DNA of 64,000 nucleotides, from contig JANYDC010000119.1 in assembly GCA_025359965.1 (NCBI GenBank), positions 46,320 to 110,319 of the forward strand, given 5' to 3'. Below the pieces are notes generated by a model that did no database searches, was not told the origin of the DNA, and saw nothing but the letters and a program-made list of their open reading frames with translations. Within the stretch, counting starts at the first letter, position 1, and each line of letters opens with the position of its first letter. Both the position numbers and the translations under genes were made by a program. Positions 54,793-64,000 of this stretch are shown one piece after another. This DNA comes from Pedosphaera sp. (lineage in GTDB: Bacteria > Verrucomicrobiota > Verrucomicrobiia > Limisphaerales > SXQI01).

Positions 54793-56256
54793 GTGACACA
54801 AACGCCCATACGCAACCGCAACTTGCTCATCCTTGCTTTCGCCCTGCTTATGCATCTGGCTGGCGGTTGGTGGCTTCCTTTGCTCGATCGCGATGAACCC
54901 CGCTTTGCCGAAGCCTCGCGAGAAATGCGAGAGCGCAACGACTGGGTCGTCCCGTACTTCAATAACCAATACCGATTCGACAAACCCCCGCTTGTATACT
55001 GGCTTCAGATTGCCGCCGCGAAGACCATCGGCGAATCCGATGTCAGCGTTAGGTTGCCCTCAGTATTTGCCGCTGCTGCCACAGCCCTGGCCATCTACGG
55101 TTTCGGCCGCCGATGGCGCGATGAGCCGACCGGCTTTCGCGCTGCTCTCATCTTTACCTGCTGCCTCCAAACACTTATTCACGCCAAACTGGCCCTCGCG
55201 GACATGCTCATGATTGCATTTTCTACCCTTGCACTCTGGGGTGGCTGGGAGCTCCTGCGGAATCCAGAGCCCCGTTTCTGGAGAAATCGCTGGTGGTGGG
55301 TTTTCTACATGGCCCTGGGACTGGCTTTTCTTGCCAAAGGTCCTGTCGGCTGGCTCCCACTCATACTGGTTGCTTGGAGCGCTCGTGATCTTCGCAGGAA
55401 CGGACGACCGAGCCCTTGTGGTTGGCTCCCCGGAATTTTAATCATGTTTGGCGTTGTCGCCTTGTGGGGGATTCCAGCTCTTGTTCGCACCGAAGGGGAA
55501 TACCTCAGGATTGGCATCGGCAAACATGTGGTCGCGCGTTCCATCCAGACCATGGACGGTCACGGTGCGCAAGGTCTGATGACTTATCTGGTGTCCCTGC
55601 CCTTTTACCTGCTCACATTTTTCATGAGCTTCTTCCCGTGGTGCCTTAAAACGGCGCCTCTCTGGCGCACATGGCGCGCGCCAACTTCCACAGCTTTCAA
55701 AACCTGGGACGTGTTCTATCTCTCGCGAGGAATTCTCATCGTCTTGGTGATCTTTACTTTGGTGAAAACCAAACTGCCTCACTACACCCTGCCTGCCTTC
55801 CCGGCCCTCTGCCTGCTTGTCGCGTCCCTTTGGAGCGCCGCCGGACTAACCGAACGCTTTTTCCGCCGAGCCGTCGTTGCCATGGTACTTCTCAACGTGG
55901 CTATTTCTCTCATCGCCGCTCCTATTCTCCGCCCCTACTTTCCAACCTTACAAATTCTGCACTTGGTAGAGTCCCACTTAACCCGCGAAACTGAACTGGC
56001 AACCAGTCACTACGAAGAACCCAGCCTTGTCTGGTACTTGCGCGCGCGCACACACAAGTTTCTCCAGACATTGGAGTCCGACCAAGTCCTAAGCTTCATC
56101 CGCCAACCCGGCTCCAAAATAGGAATCCTTCCCAGCGAGGATTATACAAAGGCCGAATCCGTGACCAATGCCCCTTGGCAAACCCTCCGGATTCAAGGCT
56201 GGAATCCAGTGGTAGGAAAGCACATGGATCTAACCGTTCTCATCCGCGAAAAGTGA
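54793..56256 (+). CDS. GT39/ArnT-like membrane glycosyltransferase
   Basis: A 487-residue polytopic transferase of the ArnT family. The N-terminal motif LLDRDEPRFAEASREMRERN and the KPPLVYWLQ segment are diagnostic, and about ten helices follow. The C-terminal domain faces the periplasm. It would move a sugar from a polyprenyl-phosphate carrier to an envelope lipid, possibly supplied by the GT2 at 50784. GTG at 54793 is used. Its stop is only three bases from a truncated P-type ATPase fragment on the opposite strand. Confidence 0.87.
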   Translation: MTQTPIRNRNLLILAFALLMHLAGGWWLPLLDRDEPRFAEASREMRERNDWVVPYFNNQYRFDKPPLVYWLQIAAAKTIGESDVSVRLPSVFAAAATALAIYGFGRRWRDEPTGFRAALIFTCCLQTLIHAKLALADMLMIAFSTLALWGGWELLRNPEPRFWRNRWWWVFYMALGLAFLAKGPVGWLPLILVAWSARDLRRNGRPSPCGWLPGILIMFGVVALWGIPALVRTEGEYLRIGIGKHVVARSIQTMDGHGAQGLMTYLVSLPFYLLTFFMSFFPWCLKTAPLWRTWRAPTSTAFKTWDVFYLSRGILIVLVIFTLVKTKLPHYTLPAFPALCLLVASLWSAAGLTERFFRRAVVAMVLLNVAISLIAAPILRPYFPTLQILHLVESHLTRETELATSHYEEPSLVWYLRARTHKFLQTLESDQVLSFIRQPGSKIGILPSEDYTKAESVTNAPWQTLRIQGWNPVVGKHMDLTVLIREK

Positions 56257-56259
56257 TTT

Positions 56260-56766
56260 CTATAGCAGACGGAAAGCATCGGCTCGGTAAGAACTCACAA
56301 AGAGAGTGAGCACCCCCGAGTGGACACGCTGTTTCTGCCCATCCCATCGTACCGAGGTCTGAGTGGCTACCATGCTGGAAAGCGCCTCAATGGCTTTCTC
56401 CGCCTTCCCCTCTTGAATGAATCCAGCGATGGCGTTGAGCAGGGTCACACCGAAAATCACAGAAGAATCCGTCCATTCGCCCAACACCGCTGTGACGGCT
56501 CCAGCCAACAGGAGGATGTAAACGAGCGGTTGGTTGAACTGCTGAAGGAAATGGAGCCAGCAGGAAGGGCCTTGCTTGGCCGGGATACAGTTCCTACCCA
56601 ATTTCTCCTGACGCCTCTTTGCTTCAAGAGTGGAGAGTCCGGTCTTTATATCCACCTCGAGCAAGCGCAAGACTTCTTCAATTCTGAACGAATGCCAAGG
56701 CAAGCTTCCACCAATCTTCTTCGGGGCAGTTTCAGACGAGTCAGTAATCGTTGGCGGTTTTAGCAC
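56260..56766 (-). pseudogene. Truncated cation-transporting P-type ATPase (N-terminal fragment)
   Basis: The 168-residue frame encodes the start of a P2-type ATPase: the N-terminal cation-ATPase domain (WHSFRIEEVLRLLEVDIKTG, RRQEKLGRNCIPAKQGPS) and the first two membrane helices (QPLVYILLLAGAVTAVLGEW and VIFGVTLLNAIAGFIQEGKA). It then degenerates: the segment where VPGD-x-VPADLRLL is expected reads LTLFVSSYRADAFRLL before a stop. The catalytic DKTGT half is absent. The fragment ends abruptly against the GT39 gene, so most of it was lost by deletion or recombination. Bases 56767-57027 to its right hold nothing recognisable. Confidence 0.8.
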
Positions 56767-57027
56767 TGGGTCGGACTTACGTTACCGTCACCAAGCACCT
56801 GAGACCTCAAGAAAAATCAAACCAACCCTGCACGGTAAATAATTGTATCGTTAGACCGCGAATTCGCTCAACCACTTTTGCCACAAAGAGTCTCTTATTT
56901 GGCAGCGACACCCGATTCGTCAAATCCCGGCACCGGGGTACATATTATTGATAGACCGAACCATTTACCCAGTGGGAAACCGTCCCTAATCAAATCGACA
57001 GCGTTGCGCAAGGAAGTCTCCAAAAAA

Positions 57028-59310
57028 TTATTTAAGGGCAGCAGGGATTTGGTTGATGGTGTGATAAATTTCGACCGGGAAATTACCGCCGCCCTCTGCC
57101 AGTTTGAGATTGAATTGGGTCATCACCTGCATTGCCCGTTGGATGCGGGGAACGTGAAGGAACAGCGTGCGACCGTCCGGCGAAAGGTCAACGGACGTCA
57201 GTTCAACCTGCTCCCCTTTCAACTCCCCTTTCTTGCCCACAATTTTGGCAGGCTCGCGGACGGAATAAAGGTCGGAGCCGTATTTTTCCGACCATTTGTA
57301 ATTCCATTGTTGGAGGTTGTAATTCTGCAGATCGAGAGCTGATGATCTCTCGACCGGAGCCGTGAGAGTAATTTCCAATCCGCCTGGCCTTACATGCATG
57401 CTTTGCACCGTTGCCAAAACCTTGCCGGTGTAACGGACGCGATGCAAAGCCCCATCCCTTGCGGCCGTAGTCTGCCATCCTTTGAGTCCCGCCACGTAGA
57501 GTTGTCCATCGCGGGGGTTAAATCTTCCTCGCATGGCGCTTGTTTCAAAAGCCAGCGGAAATTTCACGACCCCCCCCTGCACCTGCCCGTCCACCTCGTC
57601 TTTCAAGACGTGGAACAATGCGCATTTTCCGTAGGACATATGGAGCAACTCACCCTCAAAAGGCCCCCAGCGTTTGCTAGTCACCCACACCTGCCCTCCT
57701 GCGGAATTGTCCACGGCAAAAGGCAGCCAGCACAGTGGCTTATCGTAATCCGTGGGAACTGGTGTCCGATGGGCCGTGCCCATGCAACCGTAGAATCCCC
57801 CTTGCTTAATCCAGTTCAAACGGCAAACAGGCGTCCATATCCCCTCATTGTCGCTGCACGTCACCTGTCCGTCCGGACCGACTCCGGCCCCGTTCGGCGC
57901 ACGCAAGCCAGTCGCATAAGTCGTCAACGTCTGACCATCGGGGGAAACTTGAAGCACGCAGCCATTGTGCGCTGAGATCGGGTCAAAGTAGTCCGTGCCC
58001 AACAGAGGTGCGCCTTTGGTGAAGTAAAAATTGCCCTGTGGATCGGTCTGGAGATCCATGACAAACTCGTGGAAGTTCGGCGTTGCGGTCACTTCGTTGT
58101 TGAACGCCTCGTAATAATCCGCCTCGCCATCCCCATTAAGGTCATGCAAACGGGTGATCTGATCGCGGCCAAGCACGTATATTTGGTCCCGGACGACTTT
58201 CAATCCCAGCGGTTGGAACAAGCCGGTGGCCACGCGCTGCCAGCTAAGGTTTTGCAAGGTTTCATCAATTCCAGAAACCACCCACACATCGCCGCTCCAT
58301 GTCCCGACCGCCGCCCTGGTGCCATCGGCAAAGAAGTCGAATCCGCCAAAACGCATCCATGAATTCCATGGATTGAAATCGGGTGCGTTCAACAAGTCGA
58401 CTTCGTAGGAGCCGCCTTTGGCACCCAGAGTGCCGTGAGTCTTGATTCGCTCGGAAAACCTCTGAACAAAATTGCTGGTACACATCGAAGGCCATTCAAC
58501 CGGCAATCTTGTTTTGGCTTGGTCCGCAGGAACAAGGCCTGGTTGCTCAAGAAGGCGTGCGGGTTTCAAAGTGGTCAGATCGGATGGCAAATGCGGCCCG
58601 ACTAGAACGGTGAGAGTTGTAGCTTGAGAAACGGGCGGCAACTGCAAAGTAACCAGACCCGCTTTCTTCGCCACTAAGGCATCAGTTGGGCCGCCCTGGG
58701 TTTTAACTTCAACTGCGTCATCGGCAGCACAGATAAGCAATTCGACACGATGAGTGCTGGGGCCATAGGTCAGGCTGCGCAGAAAAATGGGACCGCCTGC
58801 GTGGTCAGTAAAACCAGGCATATCAAGCACCGGGCAATCACCCACCGTGTAGGACAACGCCACCCGTTCGCCACGGACATACAACCCTCGATACTTGGCC
58901 CAGGACTTGGGAAGCGGGCCGTAGGGTTCGGGTCGTGGATCTGCCCATTGGGTCGCGGAAGCCGCACCCGGTCCGACTAATGAATGAAAAACAAGTTTGC
59001 CCTTCACAGCCGGGCGAGAGCCTTCGGGTGGACGGTGGGTGCCATCAAAAGGTGTCCCCATCAATTTCAGCCATCCGCCAGTCCATCCGCCAGAGTAACG
59101 GCACAAATCGGTGTCAAAACACACCGACGCATTGGTGCCCAGCTTGATAGTGATTCCTTTGAGTGTGATGCCCTCCGGTTTTTCTCCTCCGACCGACCAT
59201 GGCATGGTAACGGACGAACTCAGGAACGGTCCGTAATCCATCTTGTCCCAACGAGGTTGACCCAATAAAACAGGGCACAGGAAAAGACTGATAAACAATG
59301 CACGGATCAT
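57028..59310 (-). CDS. Secreted beta-propeller protein (DUF6797-like, paralogue 2)
   Basis: A 760-residue paralogue of the 26239-28440 protein. It starts with a signal peptide ([16 protein letters not shown]), then the beta-rich N-terminal domain ([19 protein letters not shown]) and the propeller with [50 protein letters not shown] and [13 protein letters not shown]. Both contain the same order of conserved blocks. Function is unknown; a role in extracellular carbohydrate oxidation is inferred only from family company. ATG 59308-59310 is preferred to an upstream TTG that would overlap the divergent pseudopilin upstream region. Confidence 0.85.
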   Translation of the reverse strand: MIRALFISLFLCPVLLGQPRWDKMDYGPFLSSSVTMPWSVGGEKPEGITLKGITIKLGTNASVCFDTDLCRYSGGWTGGWLKLMGTPFDGTHRPPEGSRPAVKGKLVFHSLVGPGAASATQWADPRPEPYGPLPKSWAKYRGLYVRGERVALSYTVGDCPVLDMPGFTDHAGGPIFLRSLTYGPSTHRVELLICAADDAVEVKTQGGPTDALVAKKAGLVTLQLPPVSQATTLTVLVGPHLPSDLTTLKPARLLEQPGLVPADQAKTRLPVEWPSMCTSNFVQRFSERIKTHGTLGAKGGSYEVDLLNAPDFNPWNSWMRFGGFDFFADGTRAAVGTWSGDVWVVSGIDETLQNLSWQRVATGLFQPLGLKVVRDQIYVLGRDQITRLHDLNGDGEADYYEAFNNEVTATPNFHEFVMDLQTDPQGNFYFTKGAPLLGTDYFDPISAHNGCVLQVSPDGQTLTTYATGLRAPNGAGVGPDGQVTCSDNEGIWTPVCRLNWIKQGGFYGCMGTAHRTPVPTDYDKPLCWLPFAVDNSAGGQVWVTSKRWGPFEGELLHMSYGKCALFHVLKDEVDGQVQGGVVKFPLAFETSAMRGRFNPRDGQLYVAGLKGWQTTAARDGALHRVRYTGKVLATVQSMHVRPGGLEITLTAPVERSSALDLQNYNLQQWNYKWSEKYGSDLYSVREPAKIVGKKGELKGEQVELTSVDLSPDGRTLFLHVPRIQRAMQVMTQFNLKLAEGGGNFPVEIYHTINQIPAALK

Positions 59311-59408
59311 TGAGCCATCTGTTAACAATGCGTCGAGTGTTCCACAAGAAAGAAACGAGGCATTGCCAACAGTGCCGGATACGGCTACACCAACTGAAGT
59401 TCCCCGTT

Positions 59409-60146
59409 ATGAGACCAACGCAGTCACCAGACTTTCGCTTCCAAGCCTTCACGCTAATCGAGCTTTTGGTGGTGATCGCCATCATCGCCATCCTTGCAAG
59501 CATGCTCCTTCCTGCGATGGCTCGCGCCAAGGCCAAGACGCAGCAAACCCGGTGCGTCAGCAACACCCGCCAAATCGGCATTTCTCTGGCGCTTTATGCA
59601 GAGGATTTTAATGACAGCATGCCCCTCACCCGCGATTGGTCGTCACTCGGCGGAAAGAGCGGCATGTATAACGTCCCTGTCAATGAAACCAACAAGCCTC
59701 TGTATCGATACCAGGGCAACAAAGAGATATTTCGCTGCCCTGCGGATCGGGGTGACATAAAAGGCCAACTCTATGTTGGGATCAATTGCACCAACGCCTA
59801 CAATCAATACGGTTCAAGCTACCTTATAGAATGGGCTGGTGATTTCATGCGTACCAAACGGGTCTTCGGCGACGTCTCGCAACCTCGCACGACCTATCAG
59901 GGACAATCGCTGAAGACCAGCGACATCGCCATCAGCTCAGTCAACAAGATCATCCTCGGAGACTGGATTTGGCATTACAACCGCGGTCTGCTCGATCCCC
60001 GCAGTGCCTGGCACAACTACAAGGGCAAAAGCCTCGTTGTCATATTGTTTGGCGACGGCCATTCCGAGGGTTATCGTTTCCCCGCCAAAGCGGAGACTGA
60101 TGCATTCTGGCTCGCCGCGCCCGATCCACGGAACCAATGGTGGTGA
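59409..60146 (+). CDS. Type II secretion/type IV pseudopilin-like protein
   Basis: A 245-residue protein with a prepilin N-terminus: [20 protein letters not shown] preceded by a short basic leader ([12 protein letters not shown]), where the prepilin peptidase would cut before FTLIE. The remainder matches the H-X9-DG/DUF1559-type proteins abundant in verrucomicrobia and planctomycetes, ending with [15 protein letters not shown] sequence. It probably assembles in a pseudopilus or is retained at the membrane. ATG at 59409 gives the shortest normal leader; a longer frame to 59298 exists. Confidence 0.87.
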   Translation: MRPTQSPDFRFQAFTLIELLVVIAIIAILASMLLPAMARAKAKTQQTRCVSNTRQIGISLALYAEDFNDSMPLTRDWSSLGGKSGMYNVPVNETNKPLYRYQGNKEIFRCPADRGDIKGQLYVGINCTNAYNQYGSSYLIEWAGDFMRTKRVFGDVSQPRTTYQGQSLKTSDIAISSVNKIILGDWIWHYNRGLLDPRSAWHNYKGKSLVVILFGDGHSEGYRFPAKAETDAFWLAAPDPRNQWW

Positions 60147-60187
60147 GGATTGATTCTTCGTTTGAGCTGGTAGGTTAGGACAAATAT

Positions 60188-60212
60188 CCCGCACGGCTTT
60201 GAGCGGGCTTTT
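60188..60212 (+). terminator. Weak terminator candidate after the pseudopilin gene
   Basis: CCCGC/GCGGG (5 bp, 10-nt loop) followed by CTTTT lies 40 bases after the pseudopilin stop. The stem is short, so this is only a possibility. Confidence 0.3.
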
Positions 60213-60256
60213 CCCCAAGACTCGACAGTCAGCCCCATGGAGGCATCATCGGGATA

Positions 60257-62509
60257 GTGTTATTTGCGGACCCCCACCCTGCCAGGATTGCTCGCGTTGC
60301 GCTCGATATGAGTTTGCGTCGTGAGTTCGATTATTTGATCCCACCCGAATTCGAGACCCATCTTACCGTGGGATCTCGCGTTAAAGTCCCCTTTGGCAGT
60401 CGGGAAGTGCTGGGATGCGTTCTGGCGATAGTCGATGAATCGCCCCATGCCAATTTAAAACCGATCGCCAAAGTGCTTTCCGGACTCGCGCCAATCACTC
60501 CGACCATCCTCAAATTGGCATCTTGGATTTCGGAGTATTACTGCTGTTCGATCGACACCATTCTAAAAACGGTCCTGCCTGAAGCGGTCAGGCGTGAAGA
60601 GGCGGGTTGGCGGGAGCGATTGGTGGTACGATTGATTAAGGTCGAAGGCGCTCAGCAAACCGCCACGAAACGCCAGCAATTGATCTTGGACTCCCTACAA
60701 GCAAATGGAGAAGTGCCGTTGCAAAAGTTTTTGGCCGAAGCGCGCACCTCGTCTTCCACGCTTCGAAGGATGGAGGAGCAGCATCTGCTGGAGATCGTGA
60801 GCGTGGTTTCCGAACGAGACCCTTACGCAAATGAGACCATCATCCCCACAAAGCCGCTGCCCCTGAATCCGGCGCAGGCGGTTGCGCTGGCTGAGGTACG
60901 CAAATCAATGGATGCCTCTGCAGGGCATACATTTCTCCTCCACGGCGTAACAGGCAGCGGTAAAACGGAGGTCTATTTGCAAGCCATCCGACACGCGCTT
61001 GATTGCGGCAAAGGCGCATTGGTACTGGTACCTGAGATTTCCCTCACACCACAGACCGTCGAACGTTTCAAAGCCCGTTTTAGTCATGGCGAGCATTCAA
61101 CGATGGTCGCTGTCCTGCACAGCCATCTTTCAGCAGGTGAACGCCACGACGAATGGCAAAAAATCAGGGAGGGACGAGCGAGGATTGTGATTGGTGCGCG
61201 CTCTGCGGTTTTTGCGCCAGTCGAATCCCTTGGTTTGATTGTGGTCGATGAGGAGCATGAGCATTCCTACAAGCAGGAGGAGGCTCCGCGCTATCATGCG
61301 CGGGATGTGGCGGTGTACCGTGGAGTTGTTGACAAGGCTGTTGTGGTGCTCGGGACAGCGACGCCCTCCTTGGAGAGTTACCACAATGCACTGTCGGGCA
61401 AGTACTCGATGCTGAAGCTGCCGGAGCGCGCGGACAACGCGAAACTGCCCATGGTTAGGGTAATCGACATGCGCTCCGAGGGACGCAAAGCCAAAGGGCC
61501 TCCCATTTTTTCCGAACAGCTCAAGGAGGCCATCACCCAGCGTCTGGAAAGGCGCGAACAAACCATGCTGTTTCTCAACCGACGCGGCTATGCCTCCTCG
61601 CTGCAATGCCCCCTGTGCGGGTATGTGGCGGGATGCCCCAATTGCAGCATTTCGCTGACGTATCACAGGGCTGAACAGCGACTGAGGTGCCATATCTGTG
61701 GCCATGCTGAAAAGACACCATCGATTTGTCCGCAGCCCAAATGCCGCAACCCAGCAATTAGGTTTTCCGGCCTCGGCACCGAAAAGGTTGAGGAGACACT
61801 CCATAAAATGTTTCCCAAAGCCCGCGTTGCCCGCATGGATTCCGACACCCTGCGCCGCAAGGAGGATTACCGGGAAGTACTCGGCAATTTCAAGGCGGGG
61901 CGCATCGATATTTTAGTAGGCACTCAAATGATCGCCAAAGGACTTCATTTTCCCAATGTTACCCTTGTAGGGATTATCCATGCGGATCTGAGTCTGCATA
62001 TGCCGGATTTTCGCGCAGCAGAACGCACCTTCCAGTTACTAACCCAAGTCTCCGGCCGGGCGGGCCGAGGGGATGTGGAAGGAGAGGTATTTGTGCAGGC
62101 ATTCACACCCTTTGCACCTGCCATCCAGTATGCAAGGCGACATGATTTTGAGGGCTTTTACGACGCTGAAATCGAATTCCGCCAACAATTGGGTTATCCG
62201 CCCTTTGCGCGAGTGGCGCTGCTCACAGTGAGAGGCAAGGACGAGGAAAAGACCAAATGGTGCTCTGACTATTTGAGAGCGGAGCTCGATAAAGCCGTGG
62301 CAGGCGATGATAGTTGGAAAGACTTGATCATCGCCGGCCCGGCACCAGCGCCACTTTTGAAGGCAGAGACGTATTTTCGATTCCAGATTATGCTGCGACA
62401 CCGCCAGATGAGCCGCCTGTCGAAGCTGCTGAAACGGGTCACAGGTGAGCTCCGCATGCCCAAGGAAGTTTTTATGGCAGTGGATGTGGACCCTGCGAGT
62501 TTACAGTAG
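60257..62509 (+). CDS. priA: Primosomal protein N' (replication restart helicase)
   Basis: Restarts replication at stalled forks, 750 residues. An N-terminal DNA-binding domain (FDYLIPPEFETHLTVGSRVK, VPFGSREVLGCVLA) precedes the SF2 helicase core with LLHGVTGSGKTEVYLQAI, DEEHEHSYKQ and VLGTATPSLES. The zinc-binding cysteines occur in CPLCGYVAGCPNC, CHICGHAE and CPQPKC. GTG at 60257 is used; it is supported by the conserved start. The GT2 gene follows after 14 bases. Confidence 0.95.
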   Translation: MLFADPHPARIARVALDMSLRREFDYLIPPEFETHLTVGSRVKVPFGSREVLGCVLAIVDESPHANLKPIAKVLSGLAPITPTILKLASWISEYYCCSIDTILKTVLPEAVRREEAGWRERLVVRLIKVEGAQQTATKRQQLILDSLQANGEVPLQKFLAEARTSSSTLRRMEEQHLLEIVSVVSERDPYANETIIPTKPLPLNPAQAVALAEVRKSMDASAGHTFLLHGVTGSGKTEVYLQAIRHALDCGKGALVLVPEISLTPQTVERFKARFSHGEHSTMVAVLHSHLSAGERHDEWQKIREGRARIVIGARSAVFAPVESLGLIVVDEEHEHSYKQEEAPRYHARDVAVYRGVVDKAVVVLGTATPSLESYHNALSGKYSMLKLPERADNAKLPMVRVIDMRSEGRKAKGPPIFSEQLKEAITQRLERREQTMLFLNRRGYASSLQCPLCGYVAGCPNCSISLTYHRAEQRLRCHICGHAEKTPSICPQPKCRNPAIRFSGLGTEKVEETLHKMFPKARVARMDSDTLRRKEDYREVLGNFKAGRIDILVGTQMIAKGLHFPNVTLVGIIHADLSLHMPDFRAAERTFQLLTQVSGRAGRGDVEGEVFVQAFTPFAPAIQYARRHDFEGFYDAEIEFRQQLGYPPFARVALLTVRGKDEEKTKWCSDYLRAELDKAVAGDDSWKDLIIAGPAPAPLLKAETYFRFQIMLRHRQMSRLSKLLKRVTGELRMPKEVFMAVDVDPASLQ

Positions 62510-62523
62510 GCCTGCCAAACGCG

Positions 62524-63381
62524 TTGCCGTCGTCCGCCAGCTTTGATAATTTGTCCGGCGTGCATCCCGGTCAACCAAGTCTTTTGCTGCTGATCCCCGC
62601 TTACAACGAGGAACAGCGCATCGGGCCTGTCCTTGATGTTTACGTCGAATATTTCCGCGCCCATTTCCCCGGCCAGTTTCATATTGTGGTGGTCATGAAC
62701 GGGTGCCGGGACAACACCATGCGCGTGGTCATGGAAAAAGCCACGCAATATTCTGAGATTCGCGCTCTTGAATTTGCCGCGCCCATTGGCAAGGGAGGCG
62801 CGCTCATTGAGGGACTGAAGCTCGCGCCAATGGCTGATTTCATTGGCTACATCGATGCAGACGGAGCGACCCAGCCTCAGGCCTTTCTTGATTTGGTCCA
62901 CAAGTGCGAAGGCGTGGATTGCGCCATAGGCTCGCGTTGGCTGCCCGGCGCGGTCATTGAACATACCCAATCATTAAAACGCCGAATCTTCAGCCGATGT
63001 TTCCATGCCTTGGTGGAAGCCCTGTTCTGGATGGGCATTAAGGACACTCAATGTGGGGCTAAAGTGATGCGACGTCATGCCGTCGAAACCATCCATCCCT
63101 ACCTGCGGATTGCCGATGTGGCGTTCGACATCAACCTGTTGGTGTCACTCACGCGCGCCGGATTCAAAATCCGGGAGGTTCCAACCACCTGGACCGACCA
63201 AATCGGTTCAAAGATGAGTCTCAACCGGGGCGCCCTTGCGATCATCCTGTCGGTGTTCCGGCTTCGCCTGGTTTACTCGCCATTTTACAAATGGCTTCGG
63301 CCTTTGCGCCCAGTAGAGGCGTGGATCTACCAGAAATTACGCGCTCCCCAGCCTCTGGCTGGTCCGATTCCTCCAAAATGA
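62524..63381 (+). CDS. Glycosyltransferase family 2, dolichyl/polyprenyl-phosphate sugar type
   Basis: A 285-residue GT2 enzyme with LLLIPAYNEEQRIGPVLDVY, VVMNGCRDNT, the acidic YIDADGATQPQA, CAIGSRWLPG and KDTQCGAKVM, close to ALG5/DPM-like polyprenyl-phosphate glucosyl- or mannosyl-transferases. It has no clear membrane helices. A TTG start 14 bases after priA is the track start; a GTG at 62560 is also possible. No neighbouring acceptor enzyme is seen apart from the cluster at 50784-56256 in another part of the window. Confidence 0.85.
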   Translation: MPSSASFDNLSGVHPGQPSLLLLIPAYNEEQRIGPVLDVYVEYFRAHFPGQFHIVVVMNGCRDNTMRVVMEKATQYSEIRALEFAAPIGKGGALIEGLKLAPMADFIGYIDADGATQPQAFLDLVHKCEGVDCAIGSRWLPGAVIEHTQSLKRRIFSRCFHALVEALFWMGIKDTQCGAKVMRRHAVETIHPYLRIADVAFDINLLVSLTRAGFKIREVPTTWTDQIGSKMSLNRGALAIILSVFRLRLVYSPFYKWLRPLRPVEAWIYQKLRAPQPLAGPIPPK

Positions 63382-63568
63382 CTGCATCCACTTGTTAGGA
63401 AAACAGTTAAGCGTGGCGATTGCTGCGCGACCTTAAAAGCATTCCGACAAACCGTCTCAAATACAAAACTGGCCTTGGAGCAAAGCCCATTGACACTGTG
63501 GGATCGACCCTCCTGTTTCGGCGAAGAAGGCCGTTTGCGGAGCGGTCAAGCTTGAATATAATTACAAC

Positions 63569-63862
63569 ATGAACTTAAAAAACATTTCCTGGAGGAGATG
63601 GTTTGGACTGTTCTTCCTGTTTATTGCGGGAGGAATGGTAGTGTGGGGCATGACCCTGTTGGCTCCCTATTTGGAACGCCATCGTCTGCTGTTCATTGCC
63701 TATTGGATGACCTGTTTCGGGATGACAGGTTTGGCCATGCTTACCGCCCTGATCGACGCTTGGTTTGTCCGTCGCGAAGCCCGGGCCGCTCAGAAGGAAT
63801 TATTTCATGCCACTTTCAATGCCTCCGTGGATGTTGATCCACGGGAAAAGCACCCGGAATAA
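63569..63862 (+). CDS. Small membrane protein, 97 aa
   Basis: A short protein with two hydrophobic segments (WFGLFFLFIAGGMVVWGMTL and LFIAYWMTCFGMTGLAMLTA) and a charged C-terminus (VRREARAAQKELFHATF). No family is recognised. GGAGG lies inside the early coding region, not before the ATG, so it gives no support to the start. It may be a small membrane-associated regulator or subunit, but nothing around it says which. Between 63382 and 63568 I see no gene. Confidence 0.55.
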   Translation: MNLKNISWRRWFGLFFLFIAGGMVVWGMTLLAPYLERHRLLFIAYWMTCFGMTGLAMLTALIDAWFVRREARAAQKELFHATFNASVDVDPREKHPE

Positions 63863-63932
63863 AACCACTGTTGGTCGATCTCGCTCCGAGTTGTATCGGC
63901 CTCACTTCTAAATGTCTTGATCATTCTAGTGT

Positions 63933-63957
63933 AGTGTCCAACAAATAAATGGACACT
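63933..63957. repeat. Short inverted repeat at the right edge
   Basis: AGTGTCCA and TGGACACT (8 bp each) flank a 9-nt spacer. Terminal sequences of this kind with TGTCCA/TGGACA occur at the ends of some IS3-group elements, so it could mark an insertion-sequence boundary running off the window, but no transposase is visible. It might equally be a terminator-like hairpin without a T-run. Confidence 0.35.
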
Positions 63958-64000
63958 CCGATAAGGCTTCAGCTACAATTTGGTAGCTGCGCGCAAGAAA

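Noticed and set aside
1..64000. CRISPR arrays, prophage, restriction-modification or toxin-antitoxin systems
   Set aside because: No regularly spaced repeats, integrase, methyltransferase or small toxin-antitoxin pairs were seen; the window is mostly housekeeping and envelope genes.

Overview
The window looks like the chromosome of a Gram-negative, peptidoglycan-era 'PVC' bacterium, most likely a verrucomicrobium of the Pedosphaera/Limisphaera type. The evidence is indirect. There are large secreted beta-propeller proteins, one with c-type haem and ThuA-like domains. There is a pseudopilin with a [19 protein letters not shown] start, a VPEG-type C-terminal sorting tail, a twin-arginine-like Gfo/Idh/MocA oxidoreductase, and an EF-Tu with an unusual switch I. 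No rRNA or complete mobile element is present. Gene density is high and both strands are used.

Left end (1-8.3 kb, minus strand): the classical translation/transcription block, read right to left: promoter, tRNA-Thr, tuf, terminator, tRNA-Trp, tRNA-Ser, secE, nusG, rplK, rplA, rplJ, rplL, a terminator-like attenuator, rpoB (runs off the left edge). 8.4-13.7 kb: a TPR protein, a DUF255/thioredoxin-like protein, a PfkB-family sugar kinase and two exported proteins, one with a PEP-CTERM-like tail. 13.9-19.4 kb: an RND efflux pair (adaptor and pump) divergent from a LysR-type regulator that carries an apparent frameshift and has a perfect palindrome just before its start. 19.36-19.94 kb holds no gene but a stretch resembling a degenerate group II intron/retroelement remnant.

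20-30 kb: a small exported protein, a Gfo/Idh/MocA oxidoreductase, a hybrid histidine kinase plus single-domain response regulator, leuA with a 37-codon leader peptide and intrinsic terminator (a candidate ribosome-mediated leucine attenuator), a secreted beta-propeller, and rpoN. 30-46.4 kb: housekeeping genes (YycJ-like hydrolase, PanE-like reductase, HU, trxB-rhodanese, ctpA-tsaD, uvrA, cardiolipin-synthase-like PLD, ispH, dgt) with an MFS transporter, an amidohydrolase and an unrecognised protein between them.

46.3-64 kb: secreted esterase-like and propeller/cytochrome/ThuA proteins; an envelope-glycolipid cluster (GT2, PAP2-GT39 fusion, LAB_N protein, PAP2 phosphatase, GT39); a truncated P-type ATPase; a second copy of the 26-kb propeller family; a pseudopilin; priA; another GT2; and a small membrane protein. 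The most noteworthy items are the leuA leader, the EF-Tu switch I, the PAP2-GT39 fusion with its neighbours, the rplL-rpoB hairpin, the frameshifted LysR and the retroelement-like remnant. All assignments rest on reading the sequence and recalling family motifs; no database search was run.
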